A stretch of 64,000 bases of DNA from positions 124,001-188,000 of the forward strand of contig CAVTWS010000018.1 in the NCBI GenBank assembly GCA_963738445.1, written 5' to 3'. Numbering within the stretch: position 1 is the stretch's first letter; every line of letters starts with the position of its first letter. The position numbers and the translations under genes are program-made. Source of the stretch: CAVTWS01 sp963738445 (GTDB taxonomy: Bacteria > Actinomycetota > Acidimicrobiia > Acidimicrobiales > SHLQ01). Under the pieces are notes generated by a model. The model saw nothing but the letters and a program-made list of their open reading frames with translations, did no database searches and had not been told where the DNA came from. Positions 34,585 through 42,113 of this stretch are shown here, piece after piece.

Positions 34585-35448
34585 TTAGAGATCGGAGACG
34601 TCGGGAGTCGGGGCCGAACGCGACAGATCGAGCGCCCGTCCGTACACCTCGCGCCGACTCGCACCGAAACGGGCCGCCACGCGAGCCGCCGCGTCCCGGG
34701 TCGATGACCCGGAAGCCAACTCCTCACGGATGGCTCGGTCGAGGTCGTCATCGCTCGGCGGGCCCGGCTCCGGAGCTCCGCCGACGACGATGCACACCTC
34801 GCCGCGGGGCGGAGTCGCGGTCGCCCAGTCTGCGGCATCGGCGGCCGATCCCCGCCACACCTGCTCGTGGAGCTTGGTGATCTCGCGAGCGACCGCGACC
34901 GGTCGATCAGCGCCGAATGCGGTCACCAGATCGCCGAGTGTCACCCCCAGCCGGTGCGGCGACTCGAACAGGACGACGGTGCGGCGGTCGGTGGCGAGCT
35001 CACCGAGGCGCCGGGCGCGGGCCTCCCCTTTCCGGGGGAGGAACCCCTCGAACACGAACCGCCCGGCCGGGAGACCGCTCAGGACGAGTGAAGCCAGCGC
35101 CGCCGACGGACCCGGGACGACGGTCACCGGCAGCCCGGCGGCGATGACCGCCCTCGCTACCCGCTCACCCGGATCGGCGATCCCCGGCATGCCGGCATCG
35201 GTCACCACCGCGACGGTGCATCCCTCCTCGATCAGGCTGACGATATAGCCGGTGACCGTGGTCTCCGTGTGGTCGTTGAGCACGACCAGCCGGGGTGGGG
35301 TCATCCCGCTCAGCTGGTAGAGCCGACCGGTCCGCCGGGTGTCCTCACACGCCACCACATCGGCGGACTCGAGCGCCTCGCGGGCCCGCGGCGACAGGTC
35401 CCCCAGGTTGCCGATGGGGGTACCGACAAGGACCAGTCCCCCGCTCAC
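34585..35448 (-). CDS. rsmI: 16S rRNA (cytidine1402-2'-O)-methyltransferase RsmI
   Basis: A 287-residue SAM-dependent tetrapyrrole-methylase-fold enzyme that 2'-O-methylates C1402 of 16S rRNA. LVLVGTPIGNLGDLSPRARE is the diagnostic N-terminus, ACEDTRRTGRL and VAVVTDAGMPGIADPGERV (with the D-A-G-M-P loop) bind SAM, and VTVVPGPSAAL and FLPRKG are also RsmI hallmarks. The C-terminal helical extension (TRDAAARVAARFGASRREVY) is standard. The GTG start 35448 lies in the first unit of a 32-bp tandem repeat that extends to the end of the DUF192 gene upstream. Confidence 0.92.
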   Translation of the reverse strand: MSGGLVLVGTPIGNLGDLSPRAREALESADVVACEDTRRTGRLYQLSGMTPPRLVVLNDHTETTVTGYIVSLIEEGCTVAVVTDAGMPGIADPGERVARAVIAAGLPVTVVPGPSAALASLVLSGLPAGRFVFEGFLPRKGEARARRLGELATDRRTVVLFESPHRLGVTLGDLVTAFGADRPVAVAREITKLHEQVWRGSAADAADWATATPPRGEVCIVVGGAPEPGPPSDDDLDRAIREELASGSSTRDAAARVAARFGASRREVYGRALDLSRSAPTPDVSDL

Positions 35449-35524
35449 GAAGCGGCGCCCGGTTGGCGTGCGCTGCTCACGCAGGGGCGCCGTGCTGAAG
35501 TGCGCCGCTCACGAAGCGGCGCCG
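35443..35524. repeat. 32-bp tandem repeat at the DUF192/rsmI junction
   Basis: GCTCAC recurs at 35443, 35475 and 35507, giving three units of 32 bp; units 1 and 3 share CCGCTCACGAAGCGGCGCC while unit 2 is diverged. On the coding strand each has GTGAGC: in unit 1 it is the rsmI start and in unit 3 the TGA is the DUF192 stop. The ancestral junction was probably a GTGA overlap that was then amplified. Confidence 0.8.
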
Positions 35525-35865
35525 TGGTCGTCGACGAGTCGGGCTTCGAGCTCGTCGCCCACATGGAGGCCCCACCGGGCGAACGAGCCGGCATCCGCCT
35601 CGATCACGCTCCGGGCTCGCATGCGAGGCACGGCGATCCGGTTCGGTGCCAGGCGCACCGTCCCGATGACCGTCATCTCCCGGTCGAGGAACGCCACGTC
35701 GAGGGCGAAGCGCATGCCGAACGTGTGGACGGACCGGGTGCGGCTCAGCAGGAGGGCGCCCTCGACGCTGTCCCGGCCGAGCAGACCCCGCCGCCGGGAT
35801 CGGCGATCGGACGCCACCTCCAGCGAGGCCAGCACGCGACCGTCGGCGTTCACCAGCCAACCCAT
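35509..35865 (-). CDS. DUF192 family protein
   Basis: A 118-residue DUF192 (COG1430) member. RRGLLGRDSVEGALLLSR, VHTFGMRFALDVAFLDRE and GSFARWGLHVGDELEARL are the three conserved blocks. The family is small, beta-rich and uncharacterised; many members are exported but this one shows no signal peptide. The start is ATG 35865 (GTG 35868 is possible). Its stop lies in the last unit of the 32-bp repeat upstream of rsmI, so the two genes are likely one operon. Confidence 0.8.
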   Translation of the reverse strand: MGWLVNADGRVLASLEVASDRRSRRRGLLGRDSVEGALLLSRTRSVHTFGMRFALDVAFLDREMTVIGTVRLAPNRIAVPRMRARSVIEADAGSFARWGLHVGDELEARLVDDHGAAS

Positions 35866-35933
35866 CACCGTCAGGCTACGTCGGCTCCCCCTCGGGTCGG
35901 CGTCCAGGCCGCGTTGTGTGCGAACCTTTGGGC

Positions 35934-37076
35934 ATGCGTCGATCGTCGGTACTGGTTCTCGCGTGGGTCGTGGTGGTGGGCGCGTGCGCTTCCGACGACG
36001 ACGATGACGTCGCGGGCACTGCCGCGCCTGAACCCACCGTAGAGGAGGACCAGATCGTGACCCCGACCAGCACTGACACCGGGCCCACCGAGCCGACCCG
36101 GCCGCCGGCGTCGGTGGCCCTCGTCGCATACCCCCTGTTCGACACCGACGTGCTCGTCGAGGATCAGGCGGGTCTCGACGCCCTGGCCGACGAGTACGCG
36201 GCGGGGGTCGATGGCGAACCCGAGATCGAGCGGTTCCTGTTCGGCCACCTGCCCGTCGTGGGCTTCGATCGGCTGCTCAGCGAGACCCTCGAGCCCGACG
36301 CAACGCGCAGGCTCCTGTGGCAGCTGCACCTCTCGGGCTACTTCGGCGGTCGGTGGCTGCGCGGCGAGATCGCGGCCGCCCAGCCCGATGCGCTCGTCGT
36401 CGGCTTCTCGCAGCCGGCGACGCCCGAGTCGTTCGGGCGCATCATGGACCGAGCCGACGATGCGCTCGCCGCCAGCGCCGCCGACGACGCCACCGCCCTC
36501 GCCTACGCCGCATCGAGCCTCTTCGATGCTCCGAACCCCGACGGCGGGGACCCGATTCGGGGCCTCGCCGACAACTTCGGGTACAACCAGGGCTATCTGT
36601 TGCAGATCCTCGAGGCGCCGCCCGACGGCATCTCGTCGTCGCCGGCCTACGACATCACCTGCGAAGGTCCCCTGGCCTGCACGTACGCCACGCCGCGCCT
36701 CGCGGCACTGGCCGCACTGGCCGACATCCAGACCGCCTTGCCGACCGACCCTGTGTACGCCGATCTGGTGGCCCAGATCCTGCCCGTCCAGGAGGCCGCG
36801 ATCCCGCGGGGGCGAGCCGTGTGGAACGGCGGCCTGTCGGTGCAGGGGTTCCCCCAGCGCGAGTACGACCAGCTGCTCGACGTCTCGTCGTCGTACCTCG
36901 AAACGGTGCAGGCCACAGCGCTCACCATGGTCGACGCGTCGGTCCGTGGCGACGCCGAGGCGGCGCGCCGAGCTGCGGCCGCCAACGCCGGCATGATCGT
37001 GTGGTTGGGCGGCTATTTCGCGGGGCTCACCGACGGCGAGGGCGAGATCGAGCTGCCGTCGCTCGTGTCCGGCTGA
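35934..37076 (+). CDS. Lipoprotein of unknown function
   Basis: A 380-residue lipoprotein: MRRSSVLVLAWVVVVGACAS gives the signal and lipobox Cys, followed by an Asp/Thr/Pro-rich linker to about residue 60. The mature domain is helical (LADEYAAGVDGEPEIERFLF, LLWQLHLSGYFGGRWLRGEI, ADDALAASAADDATALAYA) with a Cys pair (ITCEGPLACTYATPR). No catalytic motif is recognised. ATG 35934 has no clear ribosome site. It is the last chromosomal gene before the att region of the integrative element. Confidence 0.7.
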   Translation: MRRSSVLVLAWVVVVGACASDDDDDVAGTAAPEPTVEEDQIVTPTSTDTGPTEPTRPPASVALVAYPLFDTDVLVEDQAGLDALADEYAAGVDGEPEIERFLFGHLPVVGFDRLLSETLEPDATRRLLWQLHLSGYFGGRWLRGEIAAAQPDALVVGFSQPATPESFGRIMDRADDALAASAADDATALAYAASSLFDAPNPDGGDPIRGLADNFGYNQGYLLQILEAPPDGISSSPAYDITCEGPLACTYATPRLAALAALADIQTALPTDPVYADLVAQILPVQEAAIPRGRAVWNGGLSVQGFPQREYDQLLDVSSSYLETVQATALTMVDASVRGDAEAARRAAAANAGMIVWLGGYFAGLTDGEGEIELPSLVSG

Positions 37077-37211
37077 GGCGCGGAGCGCGCTCGGGTCAGA
37101 GCGAGATCAGCGAACGTCTCGGCGAAGCTGGCCAGTGCGGCGGGTTGGAGCTCACGCATCTCGGGCTGCAGCATGTCGGCGACGGGAGCACGCTGCAGCC
37201 CATCCACGTGA

Positions 37212-37373
37212 GCTCCAGTCGCCCCTTCGGAGACCAACTGGGGTGGGCAGTGGTTCTGCCCCGCCGATGGTCACGCGCTCACGGAAGAGATCGGTGCGCT
37301 CGTCTGTGGAGAATGCGGACGTTCGATCGCGGGTGGGCTCGTCTACGAGCTGATCGAGTTCAACATCCACTGA
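37212..37373 (+). pseudogene. Remnant of a small zinc-ribbon protein
   Basis: This frame has no start codon after the in-frame TGA at 37209-37211 but reads as a protein tail ending in TGA 37371-37373. NWGGQWFCPADGHALTEE and then ALVCGECGRSIAGGLVYELI give a C-x4-H ... C-x-x-C arrangement like a zinc ribbon. Coding-like composition and loss of the 5' end suggest decayed cargo of an earlier insertion. Confidence 0.4.
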
Positions 37374-37444
37374 CGCCGACATCGTCCGGGACTTCAGCCA
37401 GCGTCTCGACGTTGACGTCCCGGACCATCGCGATCGCGCCTGCT

Positions 37445-37550
37445 GTCGCGGGTTCAGCAACACGCTTCGAGTGCGCAGAAAGTACGCAGCTCCTGCGGAC
37501 TCGAGACGACTCGGCGGACAGCGACAGACGCGAACGACCTGGTCAGCGCA
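37445..37550. repeat. End repeat A (outside left core)
   Basis: About 106 bp matching 42854-42959; the last 80 bases differ at roughly seven positions by eye. Contains GCGCAGAAAGTACGCAGCTC, a doubled GTACGCAG-like motif that also occurs at 37664 and 42882 and could be integrase arm sites. Confidence 0.75.
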
Positions 37551-37573
37551 GCACCGTCGTCGCTGCGCGCCAG

Positions 37574-37599
37574 ACCCCTGCTACACGTTGAAGCGGAAC
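37574..37599. other. attL core (duplicate of the ychF 3' end)
   Basis: 26 bases identical to 42988-43013, beginning ACCCCTGCTACACG and ending GAAGCGGAAC. At the right-hand site the sequence is the last codons and stop of ychF (F-R-F-N-V-stop on the minus strand), which marks the attachment site as the 3' end of ychF. Confidence 0.8.
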
Positions 37600-37713
37600 G
37601 TCGGAGGGCTGTCGATTCGTAGCTCCTGAACTGCGACGCTGCAGGTCAGTCGCGTGGCGGAGTTCGCAGAAAGTACGCAGCTCCGACACCTGGAGCCATC
37701 TAGCGTCGTTGCC

Positions 37714-38535
37714 GTGATCGATCCTTGGGCCATCAAGCTCGACCGAGCAGCCGAGCACATCGCTGAGCTGCGTCGGTCGATCGATGAGTTCAAAGCCTCG
37801 GGCGACTTGGCCGCTATCACCGACCAGCGAGGCAGCGAGCGGGTCGTCCGGTTGGTGGCGAGGGGTGAACCCGCTCCGAGGCTTAGCGCCATCGTTGGCG
37901 ACTTCGTACACAACCTCAGGTCAGCCCTCGACTGCGTGGCTGTTGCGGCGTGTGAAGTGGAGCAGCAGCGTGCGCTGACCGAGACCGAGGAGCGCTCGAT
38001 TCAGTTCCCCATCACCAAGTCGGCCAACGACTTCGAGGGGGACGTGCGGAGGCGGCTCTCGCTAGCTGGCCGCTTATCGGTCGACTTCATCCGCTCGCGC
38101 CAACCGTGGTACTTCGTCGATCAGGCCTCCGCGCTCGGCGTCGAGCGCCGCGAGTCTGCCGTGACGTACCATCAACTCAGCACGCTTGCATGGCTGTCCA
38201 ACACGGACAAGCACAGGCGAGTGCACCTCACGGCGTGGTACCCCACGGACATCTGGATGGCGGTGCCAGACGGCATCACGGTTCAGTGGCGTCCGGGGCC
38301 GGGCGAGTGGAGCGATGGGGCGGAAATCGGGCGCTGGCTGGTCACCGGACGCAAGGCCGAATCGGTCGAGCTCGGCGACAACGCTGACGTCGGGTTGACC
38401 CTTCGGCACCATCTCGAGCTGGGCTGGCCCGAGGTCGATGTCGTTGGATTCCTGACGGGGTTGCTCGGGCACGTACGCGACTGGGTCGTCATTCCCCTGG
38501 CGGATGAAATCGGTCGTACATCGAAGACCCCTTGA
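37714..38535 (+). CDS. HEPN-like protein of unknown function
   Basis: A 273-residue protein. IVGDFVHNLRSALDCVAVAA matches the L-R-x-A-L-D-x-x-A helix common to a large family of uncharacterised accessory proteins, and LAWLSNTDKHRRVHLTAW matches its second signature (N-x-D-K-H-R). The family looks HEPN-related (helical bundle with polar R/H/D residues), but no activity has been shown as far as I know. The frame extends upstream to 37654, but that part encodes the end-repeat motif, so GTG 37714 is the likelier start. It is the first gene inside attL and may be a defence or toxin-type cargo gene; that role is inferred from family habits and position. Confidence 0.6.
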   Translation: MIDPWAIKLDRAAEHIAELRRSIDEFKASGDLAAITDQRGSERVVRLVARGEPAPRLSAIVGDFVHNLRSALDCVAVAACEVEQQRALTETEERSIQFPITKSANDFEGDVRRRLSLAGRLSVDFIRSRQPWYFVDQASALGVERRESAVTYHQLSTLAWLSNTDKHRRVHLTAWYPTDIWMAVPDGITVQWRPGPGEWSDGAEIGRWLVTGRKAESVELGDNADVGLTLRHHLELGWPEVDVVGFLTGLLGHVRDWVVIPLADEIGRTSKTP

Positions 38536-38573
38536 TGATCTGACTTCGGATCATATGATCTTGTTTCCGATCA
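38532..38573 (+). promoter_or_regulatory. Promoter with double operator for the nucleotidyltransferase/HEPN pair
   Basis: Two inverted repeats TGATC-N8-GATCA lie at 38536-38553 and 38556-38573, exactly 20 bp (two helical turns) apart. A -35 TTGATG (38532-38537) and a -10 TATGAT (38554-38559), spaced 16 bp, overlap both. The arrangement suggests repression by the HTH domain of the downstream protein. Confidence 0.6.
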
Positions 38574-38594
38574 CCCGAGGAGTAGGATGAGGGC

Positions 38595-39200
38595 ATGGAT
38601 CTGGGCTCACCTGTTCTTGACATCGCACCCGCCGTCCGCGGCGCGCTGCTGCAGGCGCTTGCCCGGCTCGAACAACCCATCACGAGGCGCCAGCTCGCTG
38701 CTGCCGCCGGTGTCGCTCCAGGTAACGCCAGCGCCGTCATCGAGGAACTCATCCAGAGCGGACTCGTGAGCGAGACGGTCGCCGGCCGATCGTCGATGGT
38801 TGTGCTGAACCGGAGCCACCTTGCCGCAGGGCCGGTGCTCGCTCTGGCCAGCCTGCGAGGGGAGCTGATCCGGCGACTGCGCGAACGGCTCTCCGCATGG
38901 CCCGACCTCCACGGTGCCTGGCTCTTCGGGTCCGTGGCTCGAGGCGACGCCGACAGCGACTCGGACATCGACCTTCTGATCGTGGTCGACGACCTCCAGT
39001 CGCCCGACCTGCATGAACGACTGTCGCGCCTTCAGGCCGACGTTCATTCCTGGACCGGCAACGACTTGCAGCTTGTCGAACACTCGCCATCGTCGTGGCG
39101 CAAGCTCGTTCGAGCGAAGAACCCACTTGTCGAGCAGATCCGGCTCGACGGGATCGCTCTGGCCGGTGAGACCGCTTCGTTGGTGGGGCGTCAACGATGA
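38595..39200 (+). CDS. Antitoxin-like HTH-nucleotidyltransferase (MNT) protein
   Basis: A 201-residue two-domain protein. Residues about 15-75 are a winged helix (PITRRQLAAAAGVAPGNASA, then VIEELIQSGLVSETVAG). Residues about 90-200 are a minimal nucleotidyltransferase: LFGSVARGDADSDSDIDLLI has the G-S-x-x-x-G-D-x5-S-D-x-D signature (112-126) with the metal-binding Asp pair. In MntA/HepT systems such enzymes AMPylate the HEPN toxin to neutralise it. The HTH fusion would let it also repress its own promoter, which has two matching inverted repeats. GAGGAG precedes ATG 38595. It overlaps the HEPN gene by ATGA (39197-39200). Confidence 0.8.
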   Translation: MDLGSPVLDIAPAVRGALLQALARLEQPITRRQLAAAAGVAPGNASAVIEELIQSGLVSETVAGRSSMVVLNRSHLAAGPVLALASLRGELIRRLRERLSAWPDLHGAWLFGSVARGDADSDSDIDLLIVVDDLQSPDLHERLSRLQADVHSWTGNDLQLVEHSPSSWRKLVRAKNPLVEQIRLDGIALAGETASLVGRQR

Positions 39201-39583
39201 GTCGGGCCAAGGGCAACCGCAAGCCGTGTGACGTGCAGCAGGCGCGCCAGCGACTCGTCGACGCGCGCCAGTTCCTCGAAGCGGCGGAACTGCTCGACGC
39301 GCCAGACGTCGTCGCGACGTGCGCGATCCACGCGGCCATCGCGGCCGCCGACGCGATCACCTGCCACGCGCTCGGCGAGCGGTCGAGCGACGGTAACCAC
39401 GCGTCAGCTGTCGACCTTCTGCGCCAGGTCGACACCAGCCTGGCAACGGCGCTCAAGCGGGCGCTCGATCGCAAGACCCAGGCGAGCTACGAGAGCGTCG
39501 ACGTCAGCGCGGCCGAGGCGACGAGCTGCGTTCGCTGGGCCCGCCAGCTGCTCGCTGCGGCCGAGGCTCGATTCGAGGCCTGA
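39197..39583 (+). CDS. HEPN-domain protein, likely toxin
   Basis: A 128-residue helical protein coupled to the nucleotidyltransferase gene. HAAIAAADAITCHALG followed by ERSSDGNHASAVDLLRQV gives R62-x5-H68, fitting the R-x4-6-H RNase motif of HEPN toxins; the helix pattern before it matches the HEPN bundle. The R-x4-H-x-Y form of HepT with its AMPylated Tyr is not present. It probably cuts RNA when freed or activated and is held inactive by its partner. Ends four bases from the convergent integrase gene. Confidence 0.7.
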   Translation: MSRAKGNRKPCDVQQARQRLVDARQFLEAAELLDAPDVVATCAIHAAIAAADAITCHALGERSSDGNHASAVDLLRQVDTSLATALKRALDRKTQASYESVDVSAAEATSCVRWARQLLAAAEARFEA

Positions 39584-39586
39584 GTC

Positions 39587-40690
39587 TCAGCCTTGCGCGC
39601 CTCGCAGCTCGTCGGGGCGGAAGATGCGGCCGATGGCGTCGCGGACGCGGTCTTCCTCGCCGGGCCAGAGGTGGCCGTAGACGTCGACGGTGACCTTGGC
39701 GGACTTGTGGCCGAGCGCCGCCTGCACTTGCTTCACGCTGCAACCCGCGTGGATCAGTGCGCTGGCGAAGAAGTGGCGCAGGTCGTGGAACGTGATCGAC
39801 TCGGGCAACCCAGCGCGTCGACGAGCGGCTCGCAGTTCGTAGCCGAACTTGGCCGAGTCGAACGGCACGCCGTTGCGGTGAAGGAGCACACCTTCGGCAC
39901 CGAGGCCGTGCTGCTGGATGTGCGCGGCGAGGTGGTCGAGCACCCACTGATCGGCCGGCACGATGCGCGTGCTCGCCTCGGTCTTCGGTGATGTGAACGC
40001 TCCGGACGCTGAGCCCGTCGCCTGCTGCCACTGGCGATCGATCGTGACCGAGCGGCGGAGGAAGTCGACTCGATCCACGGTGAGGCCGGCCGCCTCGGAC
40101 TGGCGCAACCCGAGACCGGCACCGATCACGATGGCCGCCTTGAACGGCTCGCTCGTCGCGGCAAGGAGAGCGTCGACTTGTTCGATCGACATCGGGAAGA
40201 TCGGCGGCGCGTCGACTCGCGGCAGCCGTACGCCGTCGCACGGATTGCGCCCGCCGAGGAGGCCGTCGTCGAGCGCCGTGTTGAAGACGCCGGAGACGTG
40301 CTGCATCACGACCCGCACCGTGTTCGGCGCGAGTGGCAGCCCGCTCACGAACGACTGCACATCGCCCTTGCGGATCGACGCGATCGGCCGGTCGCCGAAG
40401 TGGGCGATCGCGTAGCGCAGCCGCTCTTCGACCGTGCGGTGCGTCCGAGGCCGCCAGTTGCCGCGCTGGCGATAACGGAGCGCGACTTCGGAGAACGGCG
40501 TTCGGCCGAGCCGCGGCGGGGCGTAGGTGCCGGTCAGCAGCCGGTGCTGCATGTCGACGAGGTGCCGCTCGGCGTCGGCCTTGCGCTCGAACGACTTCGA
40601 CAACTCCTTGCCCTGGGCGTGCTCGCGCCACATGGCTAGGTAGACGACAGTCTTGCCGTCCTTCAGGAGCCGTCGGCGGACGTACGCCAC
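39587..40690 (-). CDS. Tyrosine recombinase (phage-type integrase)
   Basis: A 367-residue site-specific recombinase. The N-terminal AP2-like arm-binding part (VRRRLLKDGKTVVYLAMWRE) is followed by a SAM-like core-binding domain (TPFSEVALRYRQRGNWRPRT). The catalytic domain has R196 (GAGLGLRQSEA), K236 (TSPKTEAST), H302 and R305 (FHDLRHFFAS), H328 (ALGHKS) and Y338 (TVDVYGHLW), the complete set. It should catalyse recombination between the ychF 3' end and the element's 26-bp core. The GTG start 40690 lies three bases after the excisionase stop, so both are co-expressed. Confidence 0.93.
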   Translation of the reverse strand: MAYVRRRLLKDGKTVVYLAMWREHAQGKELSKSFERKADAERHLVDMQHRLLTGTYAPPRLGRTPFSEVALRYRQRGNWRPRTHRTVEERLRYAIAHFGDRPIASIRKGDVQSFVSGLPLAPNTVRVVMQHVSGVFNTALDDGLLGGRNPCDGVRLPRVDAPPIFPMSIEQVDALLAATSEPFKAAIVIGAGLGLRQSEAAGLTVDRVDFLRRSVTIDRQWQQATGSASGAFTSPKTEASTRIVPADQWVLDHLAAHIQQHGLGAEGVLLHRNGVPFDSAKFGYELRAARRRAGLPESITFHDLRHFFASALIHAGCSVKQVQAALGHKSAKVTVDVYGHLWPGEEDRVRDAIGRIFRPDELRGAQG

Positions 40691-40693
40691 GCC

Positions 40694-40942
40694 CTACAGC
40701 CTTCCACGCGACCACGGGTCGTCCGGACGGCGCCTCCGTCGGGCGCACCGGATCAGCTCGAGGAGCGGCTCTCGTGGCACGAGCACTCGCCGGCCGATGT
40801 TGAGCGACGGGATCTCGCCTCGGGCGATCGAGTCGTACGCGCCCGACCGGGAGATGCCGAGCAGCCGGGCGACCTCGTCCACCGTGAACGTCAGTCGCTC
40901 GTTCATCGGGTCCCTCTGTCCGTTCGTCGTTGCCTCGCTCAT
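40694..40942 (-). CDS. Excisionase / HTH_17 DNA-binding protein
   Basis: An 82-residue MerR-like winged-helix protein: LTFTVDEVARLLGISRSGAY then DSIARGEIPSLNIGRRVLVP is the standard excisionase HTH. It probably bends DNA at the att region and directs excision. GAGGAGG seven bases before ATG 40942 makes that the start, although ATG 40906 also has a purine-rich site. It is directly upstream of the integrase gene. Confidence 0.85.
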   Translation of the reverse strand: MSEATTNGQRDPMNERLTFTVDEVARLLGISRSGAYDSIARGEIPSLNIGRRVLVPREPLLELIRCARRRRRPDDPWSRGRL

Positions 40943-41297
40943 CGGTGACCTCCTCGTCACCTACCTACAGAGGGTCTCGCGCCCCAAGCGCAGCACCAAA
41001 CATCGAAGAAGTCGCGATCACCCCACACACATGCACCAAAGGTTTGTGCACGTCGGCGAAACCCGTCGGTGCTCCGATTGACTCGGCCAGCGAGCGCGCA
41101 GCTCTTCCAGCCGGCCGACGGTCGGTGGTCATGGAGCGTGGCTGGTTTCGTCGGGCGATTAGGTCGTCACAGGGGGGCGTGAGGGTGTGTCCGGCGCATT
41201 GCGCAGAGCGCTCAGGGCAGTCGTTCGGGACGCCGTACGGGTTCGTGGGACTTCGCCGATCGTGCGAATCGGGTGGCCGAGGCTCACGGGTGAAGCC
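40943..41297. other. Intergenic stretch upstream of the excisionase
   Basis: Nothing convincing is coded in these 355 bp; open frames here have shadow-like composition. It must hold the excisionase promoter. A partly symmetric sequence TGCACCAAAGGTTTGTGCA (41032-41050) could be a regulator site. Confidence 0.4.
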
Positions 41298-41564
41298 TCA
41301 ATCCGAGCTCGCCTCAGAGATCGGGATTGGCTCCGAATCGGCCAGCACGATGTCTTGGTCCCAACGCTCAACCACGCTCATCGCGTGCGCTTCGGTGAGT
41401 CCGGCAGCACAGGCCATCAAGTTGTTCTCGTAGTCGAGGATTCGGATGTCCCACGCGCACGCGGACGCATTGTGGAAGAGCTCCGCCCAGAAGTGCCCGC
41501 TGAGGTCACACTGACGAACGCGTTGCCCGTCCTTTCGTTCAATCTCATCCCATATGAGCGCCAT
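41298..41564 (-). CDS. Small uncharacterised protein
   Basis: An 88-residue protein with natural composition (WDEIERKDGQRVRQCDLSGH, FWAELFHNASACAWDIRILD, AHAMSVVERWDQD) and no motif I recognise. TAACGT (41576-41571) lies six bases before ATG 41564, supporting a leaderless start and a real gene. It is divergent from the 41607 gene and part of the integrative element's cargo. Confidence 0.55.
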   Translation of the reverse strand: MALIWDEIERKDGQRVRQCDLSGHFWAELFHNASACAWDIRILDYENNLMACAAGLTEAHAMSVVERWDQDIVLADSEPIPISEASSD

Positions 41565-41570
41565 GGCGTG

Positions 41571-41576
41571 ACGTTA
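41571..41576 (-). promoter_or_regulatory. -10 box for leaderless 88-residue gene
   Basis: TAACGT (TANNNT) on the minus strand, six bases from ATG 41564. Confidence 0.35.
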
Positions 41577-41606
41577 GCGTTGGGTTGCCCGCTCCAGCCC
41601 GACGTC

Positions 41607-42074
41607 GTGAGCGCAGAGCGGCAATCGGCGTGCCTGGACAGCCGACGCTCGTTCGTGCACTCTGCTCTGGTGCACCCGGGTCTTGAAAGCGACGTCACGG
41701 CACTTCGTGAGTGGTGGGTTGTTCACGCGCCCACCGTCGGGGACGACGTGCGCGGGCTGTGGTTCGGCCTCGCTGACTTGCTCAGCGACGACGGGGTTGT
41801 CCGGCACACGATGTACGTCGCTGGCACGCCCGATTTCGACCCAGACGACGGGGGTGATTGGGCCTGCGAGTACGTCTGGGAACCAAACGACCGCTATGTC
41901 AGACTTGACTTCCTGGCAGCGATCAACGGGTCGGATTGGCAGGCAGCAGTAGCGCACGCGGTTGCTGTCGTCAGCGAACTGAGACCATGGGAGACCGGGC
42001 CCTCCGGGCTCAGAGGGGTCGGTGTTGGCTTCGATGACGGCGACGTAGAGCTCGTTTGGACCAGCAGCGCGTAG
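41607..42074 (+). CDS. Uncharacterised cargo protein, start uncertain
   Basis: Coding character is clear from about 41661 to the stop: LREWWVVHAPTVGDDVRGLW, FGLADLLSDDGVVRHTMYVA, ACEYVWEPNDRYVRLDFLAA and AVAVVSELRPWETGPSGLRG. The Trp/Tyr/Asp-rich pattern resembles small immunity-type proteins, but I do not recognise the family. The frame is open far upstream (to 41187), but that part is antisense to the 88-residue gene; GTG 41607 or GTG 41661 are the plausible starts. Confidence 0.5.
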   Translation: MSAERQSACLDSRRSFVHSALVHPGLESDVTALREWWVVHAPTVGDDVRGLWFGLADLLSDDGVVRHTMYVAGTPDFDPDDGGDWACEYVWEPNDRYVRLDFLAAINGSDWQAAVAHAVAVVSELRPWETGPSGLRGVGVGFDDGDVELVWTSSA

Positions 42075-42113
42075 CCACCAGGGATGGACCGACGCTTCCG
42101 TTAGCGTCCGAGC

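Larger units (their letters stand above)
37077..37713. other. Decayed intergenic stretch left of and across attL
   Basis: No intact gene is visible in these 637 bp. The first part holds fragments of coding character: a zinc-ribbon tail (37212-37373, plus) and a minus-strand fragment at 37080-37237 (GLQRAPVADMLQPEMREL). From 37445 onward comes sequence repeated at the right end of the integrative element, then the attL core at 37574-37599, then a third copy of the CGCAGAAAGTACGCAGCT motif at 37664-37681. The whole looks like scar from earlier integrations at the ychF site. Confidence 0.6.

Noticed and set aside
40930..41433. 167-codon plus-strand open frame upstream of the excisionase
   Set aside because: Overlaps the excisionase start and the 88-residue gene in antisense; no motif or ribosome site.
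41187..41606. N-terminal extension of the 41607 cargo gene
   Set aside because: It is antisense to the 88-residue gene, which has a better composition and a close -10 box.
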